Below are positions 10,991-22,329 of a DNA stretch of 64,000 bases, in pieces. The notes beneath the pieces are model-generated. The model was given only the letters and a program-made list of their open reading frames with translations. It did not search any database and had not been told where the DNA came from. Position 1 is the stretch's first letter, and every line of letters starts with the position of its first letter. The stretch comes from Acanthosepion esculentum (taxonomy: Eukaryota > Mollusca > Cephalopoda > Sepiida > Sepiidae). Both the position numbers and the translations under genes were made by a program. The stretch lies in NCBI GenBank assembly GCA_964036315.1, contig OZ038517.1:52466235-52530234 (forward strand). The letters are read 5' to 3'.

Positions 10991-11850
10991 TTTTGTTTAG
11001 CGGCATATCTATGGGTTATTTAATACCGAAATCTAAATATTTTAACGTAATTACTTGCCTTCAACTACATACAAAATATACTGTTGGTTCTTTTGCTATA
11101 AATATATATTCCTGGTCATTTTACTACAAAATTTGTATTGCTGGTCATTTTATTATAAATATGTATTCCTGGTTATTTTACTATTGATATGTATTACTGG
11201 TCATTTTTCTATAAATATGTATTACTGGTCATTTGACTATGAAGATATATTTTCGGTCATTTTATTATAAATATGTATTACTGGCCATTTTAATATAAAT
11301 ATGTATTACTGGTCATTTTAATATAAATATGTATTACTGGTCGTTAGTATAAATATGTATTACTGGCCATTTTAATATTAATGTGCATTACTGGTCATTT
11401 TAATATAAATATGTATTACTGGTCATTTTTCTATAAATATATATTACTGGTCATTTGACTATGTAGATATATTTTCAGTCATTTTATTATAAATATGTAT
11501 TACTGGCCATTTTAATATAAATATGTATTACTGGTCATTTTATTATAAATATGTATTACTGGTCATTTTTCTATAAATATGTATTACTGGTCATTTGACT
11601 ATGAAGATATATTTTCGGTCATTTTATTATAAATATGTATTACTGGCCATTTTAATATAAATATGTATTACTGGTCATTTTAATATAAATGTGTATTACT
11701 GGTCATTTTGCCATAAATATATATTGTTGATTTTTATTGGGAGGATCACTTTTTGCTCATAGCTGGGTCCCTAACAGGTGCTATAACCCCAAGTCAGGGT
11801 TGAACTGGGAGCAACACAGATTAAGAGATGGTTCCACGCTCCTCATCATT
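10991..11850 (-). mobile_element. VNTR retroposon, copy 1 (5'-truncated)
   Basis: Inverse orientation. The tail side, TTTTGTTTAGCGGCATATC then ATGGGTTATTTAAT, lies on the left. A minisatellite of about 25 units of 27-28 bp (core TATTACTGGTCATTTTA) fills 11090-11730. The head (GGTCCCTAACAGGTGCTATA and GATGGTTCCACG) ends near 11850, lacking the terminal GATAAACTAC block found in full copies. Confidence 0.8.
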
Positions 11851-12119
11851 TCCTTCCCTTTCTGAAATTAATACACCACCAAACAATAATCCTCTACCTA
11901 GAGTGGCTCTTGGGCATTGTATTGTGAACATTAGCATATATTAAAAAAAGCTTTTTCGCCACTCATTCAAGATTGAAAAAGTAGACATTTTTATTCAACT
12001 TTTTCCAATCCGACGAAACGAATAAAAATAATATTTAGAATTTATTTTCAAATATGTGGTTACCCTGTCTTTTCTAAAATATTTATACAGCAATTCTTCT
12101 GATGTGCTTGCCTTCGTAG

Positions 12120-12450
12120 TGCCACGACTGCATAGATTTAAGATCACCCAATTTTACTGTTAAACTTGCTAGATGCAACCGTAATTTCTATTCTAATAGT
12201 TTCTTTTTTCGTACTTCGCGCCTGTGGAAATCCCTTCTTATTTCTTGCTTCCTGTCAATTACAATCTTCAAAAAAAAAAAAATTAAATGCTGCGTCAATC
12301 GCCATTTGTCTTTTTGAATTCGTTTCTTTTATTCTGTTGTTCCTCATTAAAAGTCTTCTTATTCACTTTCACTCCATGTACCCCACCCCCCACCCTCATG
12401 CATCTTAGTAGAATTATCGCCCTGCTTGGGGTGAAATTATTTTTTTTTTT
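12120..12450 (+). pseudogene. LINE C-terminal fragment with 3' UTR
   Basis: Plus-strand frames read FTVKLARCNRNFYSNSFFFR then TSRLWKSLLISCFLSITIF, the end of the CR1/Jockey-like ORF2. The typical 3' UTR signature CTGCTTGGGGTGA follows. Confidence 0.75.
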
Positions 12451-13574
12451 TAAATATATGGCCTTAATTTTTTTTAGCTTTTGGGTGTATTTTTACTTTT
12501 AGTGATCGAAAAAAAAATCAAAATAATTGCTTGCATAAAATAACAGAGTCGATTGTAAATCTATCCGATTGTAAATATATCCGCTATAATTGTATATAAC
12601 TATTTGAATATTGACCGCCAGTTTTAGACAATAAGGTTCGTGTTAGCATTCTTTAAATTCTTTCTGGTTGTTTGTTTTTTTGTTTTTTTACTTTTAATGA
12701 TTTAAAAAGCGAAATTATTACGTATGTCAGTAGAGTTAATTGTATCGATCAAATTCCTGGATTATTCACACAGGAAATATAATCAATGTAATTGCGAAAT
12801 TACTTAAATATGACTGTCAATTATCGGCCGTACAGGCTGTGATTGCATTTTTATTTTCATTTTCATTTTTTTTTTTGCGGGATATTTTTACTGTTAATAT
12901 TTTCAAACGCAGAATTCTTTTTAGATGTAACTGCAAAATTACCGACACAGGTTAACTAGAAGTATAATAATAACTAAAAATAACCGTAAAAATTTCACGG
13001 TTTTTCTATTTAAAGATTCTGCCATTCTTAACTCTTAAGTTCATGATGGAATAAGCTCATAGCGAGTTCTACGAAAAATAAAATACCTGTAGAAATCACC
13101 CTATCGGATCGTTAAATATCTGAGCTTAACAACTTTAACAAAATATTGCAATAACAATCATAAATATGAATGCTGGTCGTTATTTTAAGAAGTGGGTACA
13201 AATGAAAGGATTTGAAATTGATAATTCACTGAAACAGCCGTTCTATCTTCAGTTCTTTCTTTGTTTATTTCTTTAATTTTCTCACTGGAACCAAGTAGCG
13301 TCTTTTCCCCTTTTTTACATGTGATTAAAACGGGATAGTCCATTATTTATGAGGTATTGGCAGCAGACGTTAAACGCCTTTATCTTCCCTTATTTATTTC
13401 TTGCTTTCTAGCCAAGTCCCCATCTTACGAACATATCTATTAATAATAATTAAAAAAATATTTCAGCAGACGATGTTATTTTATTTAATTTATGGCAATT
13501 GGATTTTTGACGATTGCTCGGTTTCCGTCATTCGATACTGTGCGTCTGAAAAACAGCAAATTTATTGCGGTCGC
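12451..13574. other. Mostly unassigned; diverged satellite units
   Basis: 12540-12960 holds decayed relatives of the 179-bp unit (for example AATTGCGAAATTACTTAAAT at about 12790). The remainder to 13574 has no recognisable element. Confidence 0.5.
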
Positions 13575-13625
13575 TAACGCTTCTCAAACTTTTAGCTGGG
13601 ATCAAAGTGTAGTCTCTGTTCTCAG
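13575..13625 (+). ncRNA. U2 snRNA-like pseudogene, 5' fragment 1
   Basis: AACGCTTCTC...CTTTTAGCTGGGATCA then AGTGTAGTCTCTGTTCTCA follows the first ~45 nt of U2 snRNA. The branch-site-recognition block is altered (GTAGTC instead of GTAGTA), and the Sm site and the 3' half are missing, so it is not a functional U2. Confidence 0.65.
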
Positions 13626-13977
13626 ATCGCTCGCTTGATCGCCTTTTGGCTGAGATTCGATCACTGATACATGCCTGGTACAAGGATTCGTCTCTGCGCT
13701 TGTAGTATCACGGCTACGTCTAGCTATGACCAGCTTTGACCAGCTCCGCCCAGCTTGGACAAGCTAGGACCAGCTAAGACCAGCCAAGACCAGCTATGAC
13801 TAGCTATGACCAGCTCTGACCAGCTTGGACAAGCTAAGACCAGCAAAGTCCAGCGGCCCGGGTGGAAACACTCGGGTCCCCACGTTAAAAACCGACCTTG
13901 TGTCACAACCTGACTCAGTGGGGGGTCAAGTAGATACCAAGTGTAGTCTCTGTTCTCATCAGATTAATCTGATTATC
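13626..13977 (+). ncRNA. U2 snRNA-like pseudogene 2, split by an insertion
   Basis: ATCGCCTTTTGGCTGAGAT ends at about 13656, and CAAGTGTAGTCTCTGTTCTC resumes at 13938 followed by ATCAGATTAATCTGATTATC. Joined across the gap this follows U2 contiguously. The intervening ~280 bp hold a 10-bp minisatellite. It lacks the 3' half of U2 and is a pseudogene. Confidence 0.65.
13725..13856. repeat. ~10-bp minisatellite (GACCAGCTAA-like)
   Basis: About 12 imperfect units such as GACCAGCTTT, GACCAGCTCC, GACAAGCTAG. It lies inside the insertion that splits the second U2-like copy. Confidence 0.9.
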
Positions 13978-14018
13978 TTTCTTTATATCTATCTTCCATT
14001 TCTTTCTTCTGGCTTTCA

Positions 14019-14533
14019 GTTTGTTTTGTTTTGTTTTACGACATATCAACATCCATAGGTTAATTTAATGCTGGTAATATTTTTTTCAAAAATGTATTGC
14101 TGGTAATATTTTTTTTCAGAAAAATGTATCGCTGGCAATATTTTTTTCAGAAAAATGTATTGCTGGTAATGGTTTTTTTTCCTTCAAAAACGTATTACTG
14201 GTGATATTTTATTCTTCAAAAATGTATTGCTGGTAATAATTTTTTCTTCAAAAATTCATTGCTGGTAATAATTTTTTTACAAAAACGTATTGCTGGTATT
14301 AAAACCTATTTTTACACTTTCATAGCGTTTTGACCCCAGTTTGGGTTTAACTATTTGCCCATAGGTGGGACCCTAACAGGTGCTGCCACCCCAGGTCAGG
14401 GCGGATCTGGGAACACCAGCAATTAAAAGGTGGTTCCACGCCCCTCAAAACCTCTTGATCAGAGGCCTTGCTGCCGGGTGTAGTTTATCGTCTTACCAGT
14501 CCGCGGATGCAGTTTATCGTCTTAATCAGGGCG
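14019..14533 (-). mobile_element. VNTR retroposon, copy 2 (full-length, with TSD)
   Basis: Flanked by the 13-bp direct repeat CTTCTGGCTTTCA (14006-14018 and 14534-14546). On the minus strand it runs: head with GATAAACTAC-type repeats, a core with GGTTTTGAGGGGCGTGGAAC and GGGTTAGGGTCC-like blocks, about seven minisatellite units (ATTACCAGCAATACATTTTT), and an A-rich tail, AAAACAAAACAAAACAAA. Target duplication plus A-rich tail indicate target-primed reverse transcription by a LINE. Confidence 0.85.
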
Positions 14534-14883
14534 CTTCTGGCTTTCATTTTCTCACTGAAACCAAATGTGTTTTATCTCTTTCCACGCTATCAAAACACGG
14601 AATAGTCCATTAATTATGAGCTAATGATAGGACATAATGGCCGTGCTAACAATAATTTTTTACAAAAACGTATTGCTGGTATTAAAACCTATTTTTTAGG
14701 ATGGACAAGCACAATTAAAATAGGATAATCTGAAATTCGTTGCTTTGTAACGCACGAAACATACAACGCAATGTTTCTGTGAATCTGTTAGTAGTCTAGA
14801 CATTTAATCTTTAAATACCATGTTTTCTCAGGTTGGAAGTGATAATGGCTCTCCACAGATTCCGTTTCTTTATTATCTGGGAA

Positions 14884-15616
14884 CTAGCAGCATGGCCCAG
14901 CGTTGTCCGTGCTTGATTCAAAAATTGTACGACTCATACAGCAATCGCTATCACTTGACTTAAAATATTTTTGCCCTTCCTTGCCTTTAAAGGAGTGCCC
15001 TTTGGCGTGCTGATGTTGCTACATGCCTTACTTCTTGCTTATGTCACACTGCGAATTCTTTCTAAGCTCTATACTAAACAATTAATCTTTTACGAAAAAA
15101 GAACTAAACAAAATGAACACAAAACGATTAGCTGTAAAAAAGGACTCATAACTAGAAAAACCTAATGAAAAAAGAATGTTAACAACAAATAATTTTTCAC
15201 ACCCAACCTAGTTCTGCGGAATCAGAATCAACGTTGAGTTTAAGTAAGCGAATGAGCCAATTGGAGTAAAGTGTCATGCAGATTTAATTTTTTCCTACTT
15301 GTGACGAATGTAGCTATCGATTTCTTTTTGCATGCTAGCATGCTAGTTAATATTAGTGTCAGTCAGCTGTTGGCTCTCACGCTGGCCAATAGAATCTTCC
15401 TGTCTATTCGTGGCAGCCAGCTATAGGCTCTCACTCTGGCCAGTAGAAAATGGCCGCAAACTACATGAAAACTGCCGTAGAAGCATAAAAAAATCGATTA
15501 TTTCCACTATCGATGGGAATTGGGAAATGCAAAGTGGTCTTGGCCTTGCCGCTAACTTGAAGCATGTGCATATAAATTTTGGTGCAAATCCGTCGAAAAT
15601 TGCGGCCGTGCATTCG

Positions 15617-15674
<58 letters not shown>

Positions 15675-15695
15675 CCTGCCTTTTATAGATAGAGA
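14884..15695 (-). mobile_element. Non-autonomous Helitron, copy 1
   Basis: On the minus strand it starts with TCTCTATCTATAAAAGGCAG preceded by A, and ends GGGCCATGCTGCTAG followed by T: the 5'-TC...CTAG-3' ends and A/T insertion site of Helitrons. A GC-rich hairpin-like segment (CACGGACAACGCTGGGCC) lies just before the 3' end. A (GT)n tract of about 54 bp sits just inside the 5' end. It has no Rep/helicase coding. Sister copy at 17256-18062 in opposite orientation. Confidence 0.85.
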
Positions 15696-15947
15696 TTAGC
15701 ACGGTTTTTTAAGAAAGATATGTTGCTTTCTCCACGGTTTTGCACACAGATTATTCCTTTTCTTACCGTTGTTACTACCCAAGGTTGCAGAGTCCATGCT
15801 ACTCTGCAAATAAACTTCAGTCTCGGAAGCCATCCAACCAGAAAGGCCTTGTTACCACAGCACTGGCAAACATACATAGTTATGGGGGCCAATGTATCCG
15901 ATTGTGCTAGATGGCCGTTGACTTCGCATGAAGTTTCGTAAGATATT

Positions 15948-16155
15948 TCATGAACACAAATGTAATCTTCCTATATTTCTGAGATTTACACTATTTACGT
16001 TGTTCAGACTGTTGTCTTCATCTTTATTGTCATATTCATGACGTTTCGGCTGTGATATTCTCCGGACTTCTTCAGAAGATATATTTTGGAATTTCGAACC
16101 GAAACTTTTATTTAGTCCACTGGGGTAGATTGTTCTAGTTCCACGCGCCATGCCT
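15948..16155 (-). mobile_element. Penelope-like element terminal fragment with hammerhead-like core
   Basis: The minus strand reads ATATCTT-CTGAAGA-[stem of ~20 nt]-GAAAC-GTC-ATGAATATGA, matching the order of the hammerhead core (CUGANGA, stem II, GAAA, cleavage triplet) typical of Penelope-like element ends. Flanks (GGTTCGAAATTCC and AACAATCTACC) match those of the other Penelope-like pieces in this window (48650, 53830). Confidence 0.6.
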
Positions 16156-16224
16156 TTTAAATAACCTCATCAGATCGAGACTTTTATATGGATGTCATGC
16201 ATGGCGTCAAACCCGTTCAAGTGC

Positions 16225-16330
16225 ACCTTGACGAGATGTAATGGTTAGCAAGCTTGTTTTGCTAGAACAATTAAAACAGAGTAGTGAGTTCGATTCTGGT
16301 ACCCCATACTTTCGGCCTTGTGACATTCCA
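16225..16330 (+). mobile_element. tRNA-derived SINE fragment
   Basis: An A-box-like TAATGGTTAGCAAGC and a B-box GAGTTCGATTCTGG about 50 bp apart, the layout of a tRNA-related SINE head. No complete cloverleaf. Confidence 0.5.
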
Positions 16331-16494
16331 CAGTACTTCAAATAAAAAATAACTGCTACTTCAGAAATCTATTGCCGTGAAAACGATTTTAAAAGAAAAT
16401 GTTTTTAAATTTTAGCCGATAACAGTACTGGCTGCTCGATCTATGAACGCCAAATGTTTGCTTGTAGAGAAACGGCTAATATTCTTTCTTTCTT

Positions 16495-17025
16495 TTTATG
16501 TGCCATGTCCTTTCAGGACGTGGTCAATCATGGTCCTCCACCTCCCTCTATCCCTTGCAGCTCTCAACAAGTTCCTTCCCTCTGCTACCTTTCCCCAACC
16601 CACGTTCTGTCATCCACTTGCTTAAGCCCACCAGGTATGTCTCTTGTTCCCTTGTCTCTCTTTCCTTCTATTTGACCCGTAGAGTATCAAATTCTCCAGG
16701 CCCTCCTTCTTCATTATGTGTCCCAGAAACTTCAGCTGCATCTTCCTCATGTTAAGTATAAGCCTCCTCCTTGTTTACATCCTCTCTAAGACTTCATCAT
16801 AGCTCACATGCTCGGTCCATGACATCCTTAGCATCCTTCTGTGGAACCACATCTCCGTCGCCTCGAGTCTCTTCTTCATCTTTGAAGAAATCGTCCAACA
16901 TTCGCTGCCGTAAAGAAGGACAGATGTCACGTAACAGTCTAGTATTCTTTGTTACCAAAGAAATCCTCCTGTCTCGCAATGCTACATGTATCCCTAAATG
17001 TTCAAGCACATTGGCCCCCGATTAA
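16495..17025 (-). pseudogene. LINE C-terminal fragment (RTE/CR1-like)
   Basis: The minus strand, across frames, gives a decayed stretch resembling ATEMWFHRRML...SWTEHV, then MRKMQLKFLGHIMKKEGLEN, and a final DRGRWRTMIDHVLKGHGT. This is the common C-terminus of a non-LTR retrotransposon ORF2. Two frameshifts; the 5' part is missing. Confidence 0.8.
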
Positions 17026-17255
17026 AAGAGATTGCAAACTAGATTTTACGAATATTAATATAATATGCAACAACTTTTAATATTCTTAGAACCCATCATT
17101 AATAACATTTCTTATATACCTATACACAGATACAATGCAATATTACTCTACTCGACTAATTTATAACGTGTGTACTTATATAATTTCACCTTTATAAGTT
17201 CATTAGATATATAGTCACAACTATTATTTTTTTATATTGGCGCCCTTATATTATA

Positions 17256-17296
17256 TCTCTATCTATAAAACGCAGGATGTGTGCGTGCGTGCGCGC

Positions 17297-17345
<49 letters not shown>

Positions 17346-18062
17346 TGTGTGTAACGAATGCACGGCCGCAATTTTCGGTGGATTTCCACCAAAATTTACA
17401 TGCACATGCTCCAAGTTAGCGACAAGGCCAAGACCACTTTGCATTTCCCAATTCCCATCGATAGTGGAAATAATCGATTTTTTTTATGCTTCTACGGCAG
17501 TTTTCATGTAGTTGGCGTAGAGCCTATAGCTGGCCGCCACGAATAGGCAGGGAGATTCTATTGGCCAGCGTGAGAGCCAACAGCTGACTGACACGAATGT
17601 TAACTACCATGCTAGCATGCAAAAATCGATAGCTGCATTCGTCACAAGTGGGAAAAATTTAAATCTGCATGACACTCTACTCCAATTGGCTCATTTGCTT
17701 GCTTAAACTCAACGTTGATTCTGATTCCGCAGAACTGGGTTGGGTGTGAAAAAATATTTGTTGTTAACATTCTTTTTTCATTCGGTTTTTCCAGTTACTA
17801 GTCCTTTTTTAAAGCTGATCCTTTTGTGTTCATTTTGTTTAGTTCTTTTTTCGTAACAGATTTAATGTTTAGTATAGAGCTTAGAAAAAATTCACAGTGT
17901 GAGACAGGCAAGAAGTAAGGCATGTAGCAACATCAGCACGGCAAAGGGCACTCCTTTAAAGGCAAGGAAGGGCAAAAATATTGTAAGTCAACTGATAGCG
18001 ATTGTTGTATGAGTCGTATGATTTTTGAATCAAGCACGGGCAACGCCGGGCCATGCTGCTAG
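17256..18062 (+). mobile_element. Non-autonomous Helitron, copy 2
   Basis: Starts A|TCTCTATCTATAAAACGC, then (GT)n at 17291-17351, and ends GCACGGGCAACGCCGGGCC then ATGCTGCTAG|T. The 807-bp body matches copy 1 in inverted orientation across a spacer of about 1.56 kb. No Rep/helicase; mobilised in trans if at all. Confidence 0.88.
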
Positions 18063-19010
18063 TATGGTATATAGAGATGAAATAAAGACCAAATTTACTG
18101 TCTATAGTACCATTTATTGTTGACTCCATTTGGTTACAGTGTTTAAAATAGTTGACTATCGTCATAGTTCTTTTTTGTGATTTGAGATTCCATACAGGGT
18201 TGTTGTGTTCCTTCTGGTTGACAGAAATTGATTCGTTGCATTCATCCTTTCTTCTTTCTCTTCTGGAGTTGTATGTCAGGTCAAACTCACAGCCGATGAA
18301 TCACCAACCCTTGAGTCTCGAACTGCTACCTCGAAACAAGTTCCCCTCTCCACTGCAGCATCTCTAGTCTCGTGCGTGGTTTTCTTCTTTTTATTGGAAC
18401 TGACACATCCGTGTTTCCTCGTTTGATTTTTGGCGGGACGTGTTGTCAATTGTTGATATTTTTATGACGTTCACTGACCCACATAAACTAAGTCTGGGTT
18501 CATGTCCGTCACCGACGATAGGAACAATAGAAGGAAAGGAAAGGAAATATATAGAAGAGAGGGAGAGAGTTTTCTTTGTCACTCACTTAGTAAAGAGGAT
18601 AGTGTATATTTTCGTATGGTGTTATTACTATCTAACCCTACTTCATATATTTCGAAACTGCTTTTTAGTTTAAGCTAATTGGTATAATTAGGATAACTTA
18701 TTTTTAAAAAAAAGAGAGTTTCCTCCCTTGATATATTGTTAACTTTTGAATCCAAATTCAAATTTAAATGATTTAAAAAATAATTTTTGATATTTTTAAT
18801 TCTTCGCCTTTCGAACTTATGAAATTGAATGCTATAAATTATTAATAGTTAATTCTAATATTTTACGCAACACCAATTAAATAAACAAGTTTTAACACAC
18901 AGTTTCGAATCATCACCACGAGAACGCGAACTATATAACGGTCAGATTATACTTGCAATTGAAGATTGCAGGAACTACATGAAACTCCGAGTCGTGCCAC
19001 CGACGCTGGA
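18063..19010. other. Unassigned stretch
   Basis: No coding motif, repeat or RNA recognised; only short random ORFs. Confidence 0.5.
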
Positions 19011-19026
19011 TATTATGTATATTCAC

Positions 19027-19292
<266 letters not shown>

Positions 19293-19368
19293 TTATATAT
19301 GAAGAAATATAGTCTTAAAGTGTGCTATATTTATGGGATAGAGTGCTCAATATCAGAGATAGAGCGTG

Positions 19369-19487
19369 TGTAAATATAAAAGTGAACATAAAAGTCAACA
19401 CTTAGAGGCTACAGTCTGTTTCATTGCCTGACGATTGCATCTAGCATGAAACAGACTGTCGCCTCTAAGTGTTGACTTCTATGTTCA

Positions 19488-19500
<13 letters not shown>
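19369..19500. repeat. Foldback with ~55-bp arms next to (TA)n
   Basis: Left arm AAGTGAACATAAAAGTCAAC...AACAGACTG-like sequence is mirrored by the right arm ending TTCACTTTTATATAT. The central loop is about 20 bp. (TA)n follows at 19494-19534. Confidence 0.85.
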
Positions 19501-19536
<36 letters not shown>

Positions 19537-19756
19537 TCAGTGTATTGAACACTTAACGTTTTTCTCATTTTACTCGATTGTTTTTTTTTCTTTTGGCTGT
19601 AGATTACGACACTGGGCGATTTTTTTCAACCTAATTGAATGTTTTTAGTCTTTTCTTTTTTTTTACGAATTTTTCCCCAAATACCAAATCGTTTTAATAT
19701 ATTTTTATTTGTAAATTGTACTATCCATTTTTTATACCAGTATAGACATTAACATA

Positions 19757-19757
<1 letters not shown>

Positions 19758-19830
<73 letters not shown>

Positions 19831-19865
19831 ATATCTATCTATCTACCTATCTATCTATCTATGCG
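19758..19865. repeat. (AT)n then (ATCT)n microsatellite
   Basis: About 70 bp of AT followed by ATCT tetranucleotides to about 19862. Confidence 0.95.
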
Positions 19866-20600
19866 TGTGTGTCTAAGGAAAAGATGGGAAAGTAATTTTG
19901 ATATTCCCATTGTTTGAAACAAATTAGATCTCTATCTGATTCCATCCACATCAAAACCTGTCAAATGACCGTTGCAAAAGCAAAATAAAAAATAAAAATG
20001 GACTGTCTCTGCGGAGTGGTTCGCAAAACAAACCCTTCCAAAAATATCAAACACAACTTAAAAATAGGAGCCAATCACGCATATTGCTATTAAAGCAAAA
20101 CCCCGACCAAAAAAAAAAAATTAAAAAAATTCGCTTCGTTATGTATCCACACTGACTGCTTAAAAAGACCCACTCGAGTAACTCAAGAAAGTAGCCAAGC
20201 AGTCACTGAGTTCATCAGTGACCACGGTTCAATCGACCCGACACACAGTTAACGCCATGTTCTACTGACACCCCCATCCTCTAGGGCCCTTCCCTTGCCC
20301 ACAAAGAGACATTCCATCTTGTTCCTTCATACCGGAAATACATAGAATTTTATTGTAACATAACATCGCCGGTAGTAATTTACTATTTTCCCTTGTTCTT
20401 TTGCAACCACTCACGGTATATAACACCATCCCCTAGCATGTGGGAATAAGGTTTTCTAGGAATGTGTATAATCTAAGCTATATTTCGAGCAAGACTATAC
20501 GTGTGTGTCTTTCAAAAATGGTTTCTAAAAACGATTATTTTACAGTAAGTTTAACCCTGTCAAAGGCTGAGGCCACTCGTGATAAGAGTTACGTTAAGAG
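19866..20600. other. Unassigned stretch
   Basis: No recognised element; one A-rich run at 20110-20130. Confidence 0.5.
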
Positions 20601-20605
20601 GTAGT

Positions 20606-21200
20606 TTATATAGATAGGAGGAGAAGATAACGGTTAAGTCTAGATTTGAACAGGTTAAGATTGTAGTGATCGAGAAAACATCCTCTTGGGCGTCTGTTCC
20701 ACAGAGCAGTGGTTCTTGAGAAGAAGCTGTTCCAGTGAAACTTACTTCTCACCGATGGAATACAGAGGGAATGTGGGTGGGTTGCTACTGTATAAGTGGC
20801 ATGGCGGGTCCTAGCCGTTAAGGTTAGATCTGGCGGAACCAAGAAATGCAATTCGTCCGAGAACTTTCTATGGAAGTAGCGATAGAACAGTGAGAGGCTC
20901 GCCATATCCCGCCTGTGAGAGAGAGGTTGGAAAATAATTCGTCACCTACGAGGACTCGGAAACGCTTTTGAACTCTATCGAGACTGAAAAGTGAGAACTG
21001 GGTATGACAACAATACTCTAGGCTTGATCTGGCTGTTGTATGGGTCGAGTCTGTTGTATAGGTCGAGGATAGCATGAAGAGTCAGGTACTTACTGAACCG
21101 GCCATTTTTCTTTCATTTCTGTTGATGGATCGTACATACGAATTCCATTTGAGGGCCGGGGTCAGTAAGGCCCAGTAGTCTCCCAACGTACGATGCCTCT
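20606..21200 (-). pseudogene. LINE ORF2 C-terminal fragment (family of the 136-bp array)
   Basis: The minus strand reads PALKWNSYVRSINRNERKMA, then SSLEYCCHTQFSLFSLDRVQ and MASLSLFYRYFHRKFSDEL, and finishes ALWNRRPRGCFLDHYNLNLF then KSRLNRYL. Two frame changes. The end matches the units repeated at 1-1767. Confidence 0.8.
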
Positions 21201-21205
21201 CCGAG

Positions 21206-21850
21206 AAATCGACCATTCGCCCTTGCATGGAGTATTGCTGCCATATATGGTCTGAAGCCCCTGCTGTTTGCCTCAGGGTTCTTGATAAGATCCAGAGACG
21301 GATATGCAATGTAATTGGCCCTGATCTGTCATCTTGTCTGCAGTCGCTCTCTCACAGACGCGACGTTGCCTCGCTCTGTCTTTTTTACAAATACTTTCAC
21401 GGTAATTGCTCCGAGGAGCTGCTTTCGCTGGTTCCTAGGCCTCATGAATTTAAATGTCCTACGAGGCTGGCATCCCGTTCCCACCTCTTCACCGTTGAAA
21501 CTGTTAGATGTAGACGTCTCTTTTACTCCATTAGCTTCATGTCTCGCACATCTCGCCTGTGGAACTCCCTTCCTTATTCCTGTTTCCCTGACAAATACAA
21601 GATCCAACTATTTAAGTGTAACGTCAATCGACATCTCCAGCTGCCTTGATCTATCCACTTCCCTTCTCCACATCCTTTCACCTTTCATCTCTGCTCTCGC
21701 TCCAAATCTTCTGTAACCCCCTTGCCTTGATCGATCCACTATCTTTTTCCACATCCTCTCCTTTACCACTCCTATCTGCTCTTCCTCCAAACCTTCTGTA
21801 ACCCCTTGCGTGCTAGTGGCTTCCAGACTTCCTTGGGGTGATAAGCTTAA
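21206..21850 (+). pseudogene. LINE ORF2 C-terminal fragment (5'-truncated)
   Basis: The open frame 21227-21649 reads MEYCCHIWSEAPAVCLRVLD, SHRRDVASLCLFYKYFHGNC and SRLWNSLPYSCFPDKYKIQL. It is highly similar to the nested copy at 4721-5366. The 3' UTR ends CTTGGGGTGATAAG followed by an A run. It lies head-to-head with the copy at 20606-21200. Confidence 0.85.
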
Positions 21851-21932
21851 AAAAAAAATTATCATCGTATGATATGTATTTACGAAGATATTTTAAAATT
21901 AAAAATCCGTAATAATTGCATTAGAATTCATT

Positions 21933-22020
21933 CGAAATTCTCAGAATTAAAAAGTAAAAACGAACGGGAATAATTATTATTCCCGTTCGTTTTTACTTTT
22001 TAATTCTGCTGATAATTTCG
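21933..22020. repeat. Near-perfect palindrome
   Basis: AGTAAAAACGAACGGGAATAA, centre TTA, then the exact inverse. The arms are perfect for about 31 bp, and with one small gap extend to about 43 bp (CGAAATT...AATTTCG). This would extrude as a near-loopless hairpin. Confidence 0.95.
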
Positions 22021-22329
22021 AAACGCTATATGTATTTTTAAAATTTCTATTCTCTTGAATTTATTTCCATATCTACAGTAAATAAAAGCGTAAATTAAAA
22101 AAGAATAATGAATATTAAAAGAACAAAGTAAATTTAAAAGAATATTAAATATTCGAAACAAAAGCAGAACAGAATAAATACCCGTAGATATTTCGGGCGG
22201 AATTTTCAGTAGCTTTAATAGAATCAGATCTTCTTCCACAAATATATAAGTGATCATTTTCGATATTTTTAATCGGGAAATTTTTAATTACCTATTTTTA
22301 ATAACAGGTCTACTTTAAATATCATGACT

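Noticed and set aside
10991..11850. Helitron assignment for the VNTR family
   Set aside because: The head begins TC in some copies, but two copies have 12-13 bp target duplications and an A-rich tail, which Helitrons lack.
15356..15702. ORFs of 110 and 93 codons on opposite strands
   Set aside because: They lie in the non-autonomous Helitron and run into its (CA)n tract.
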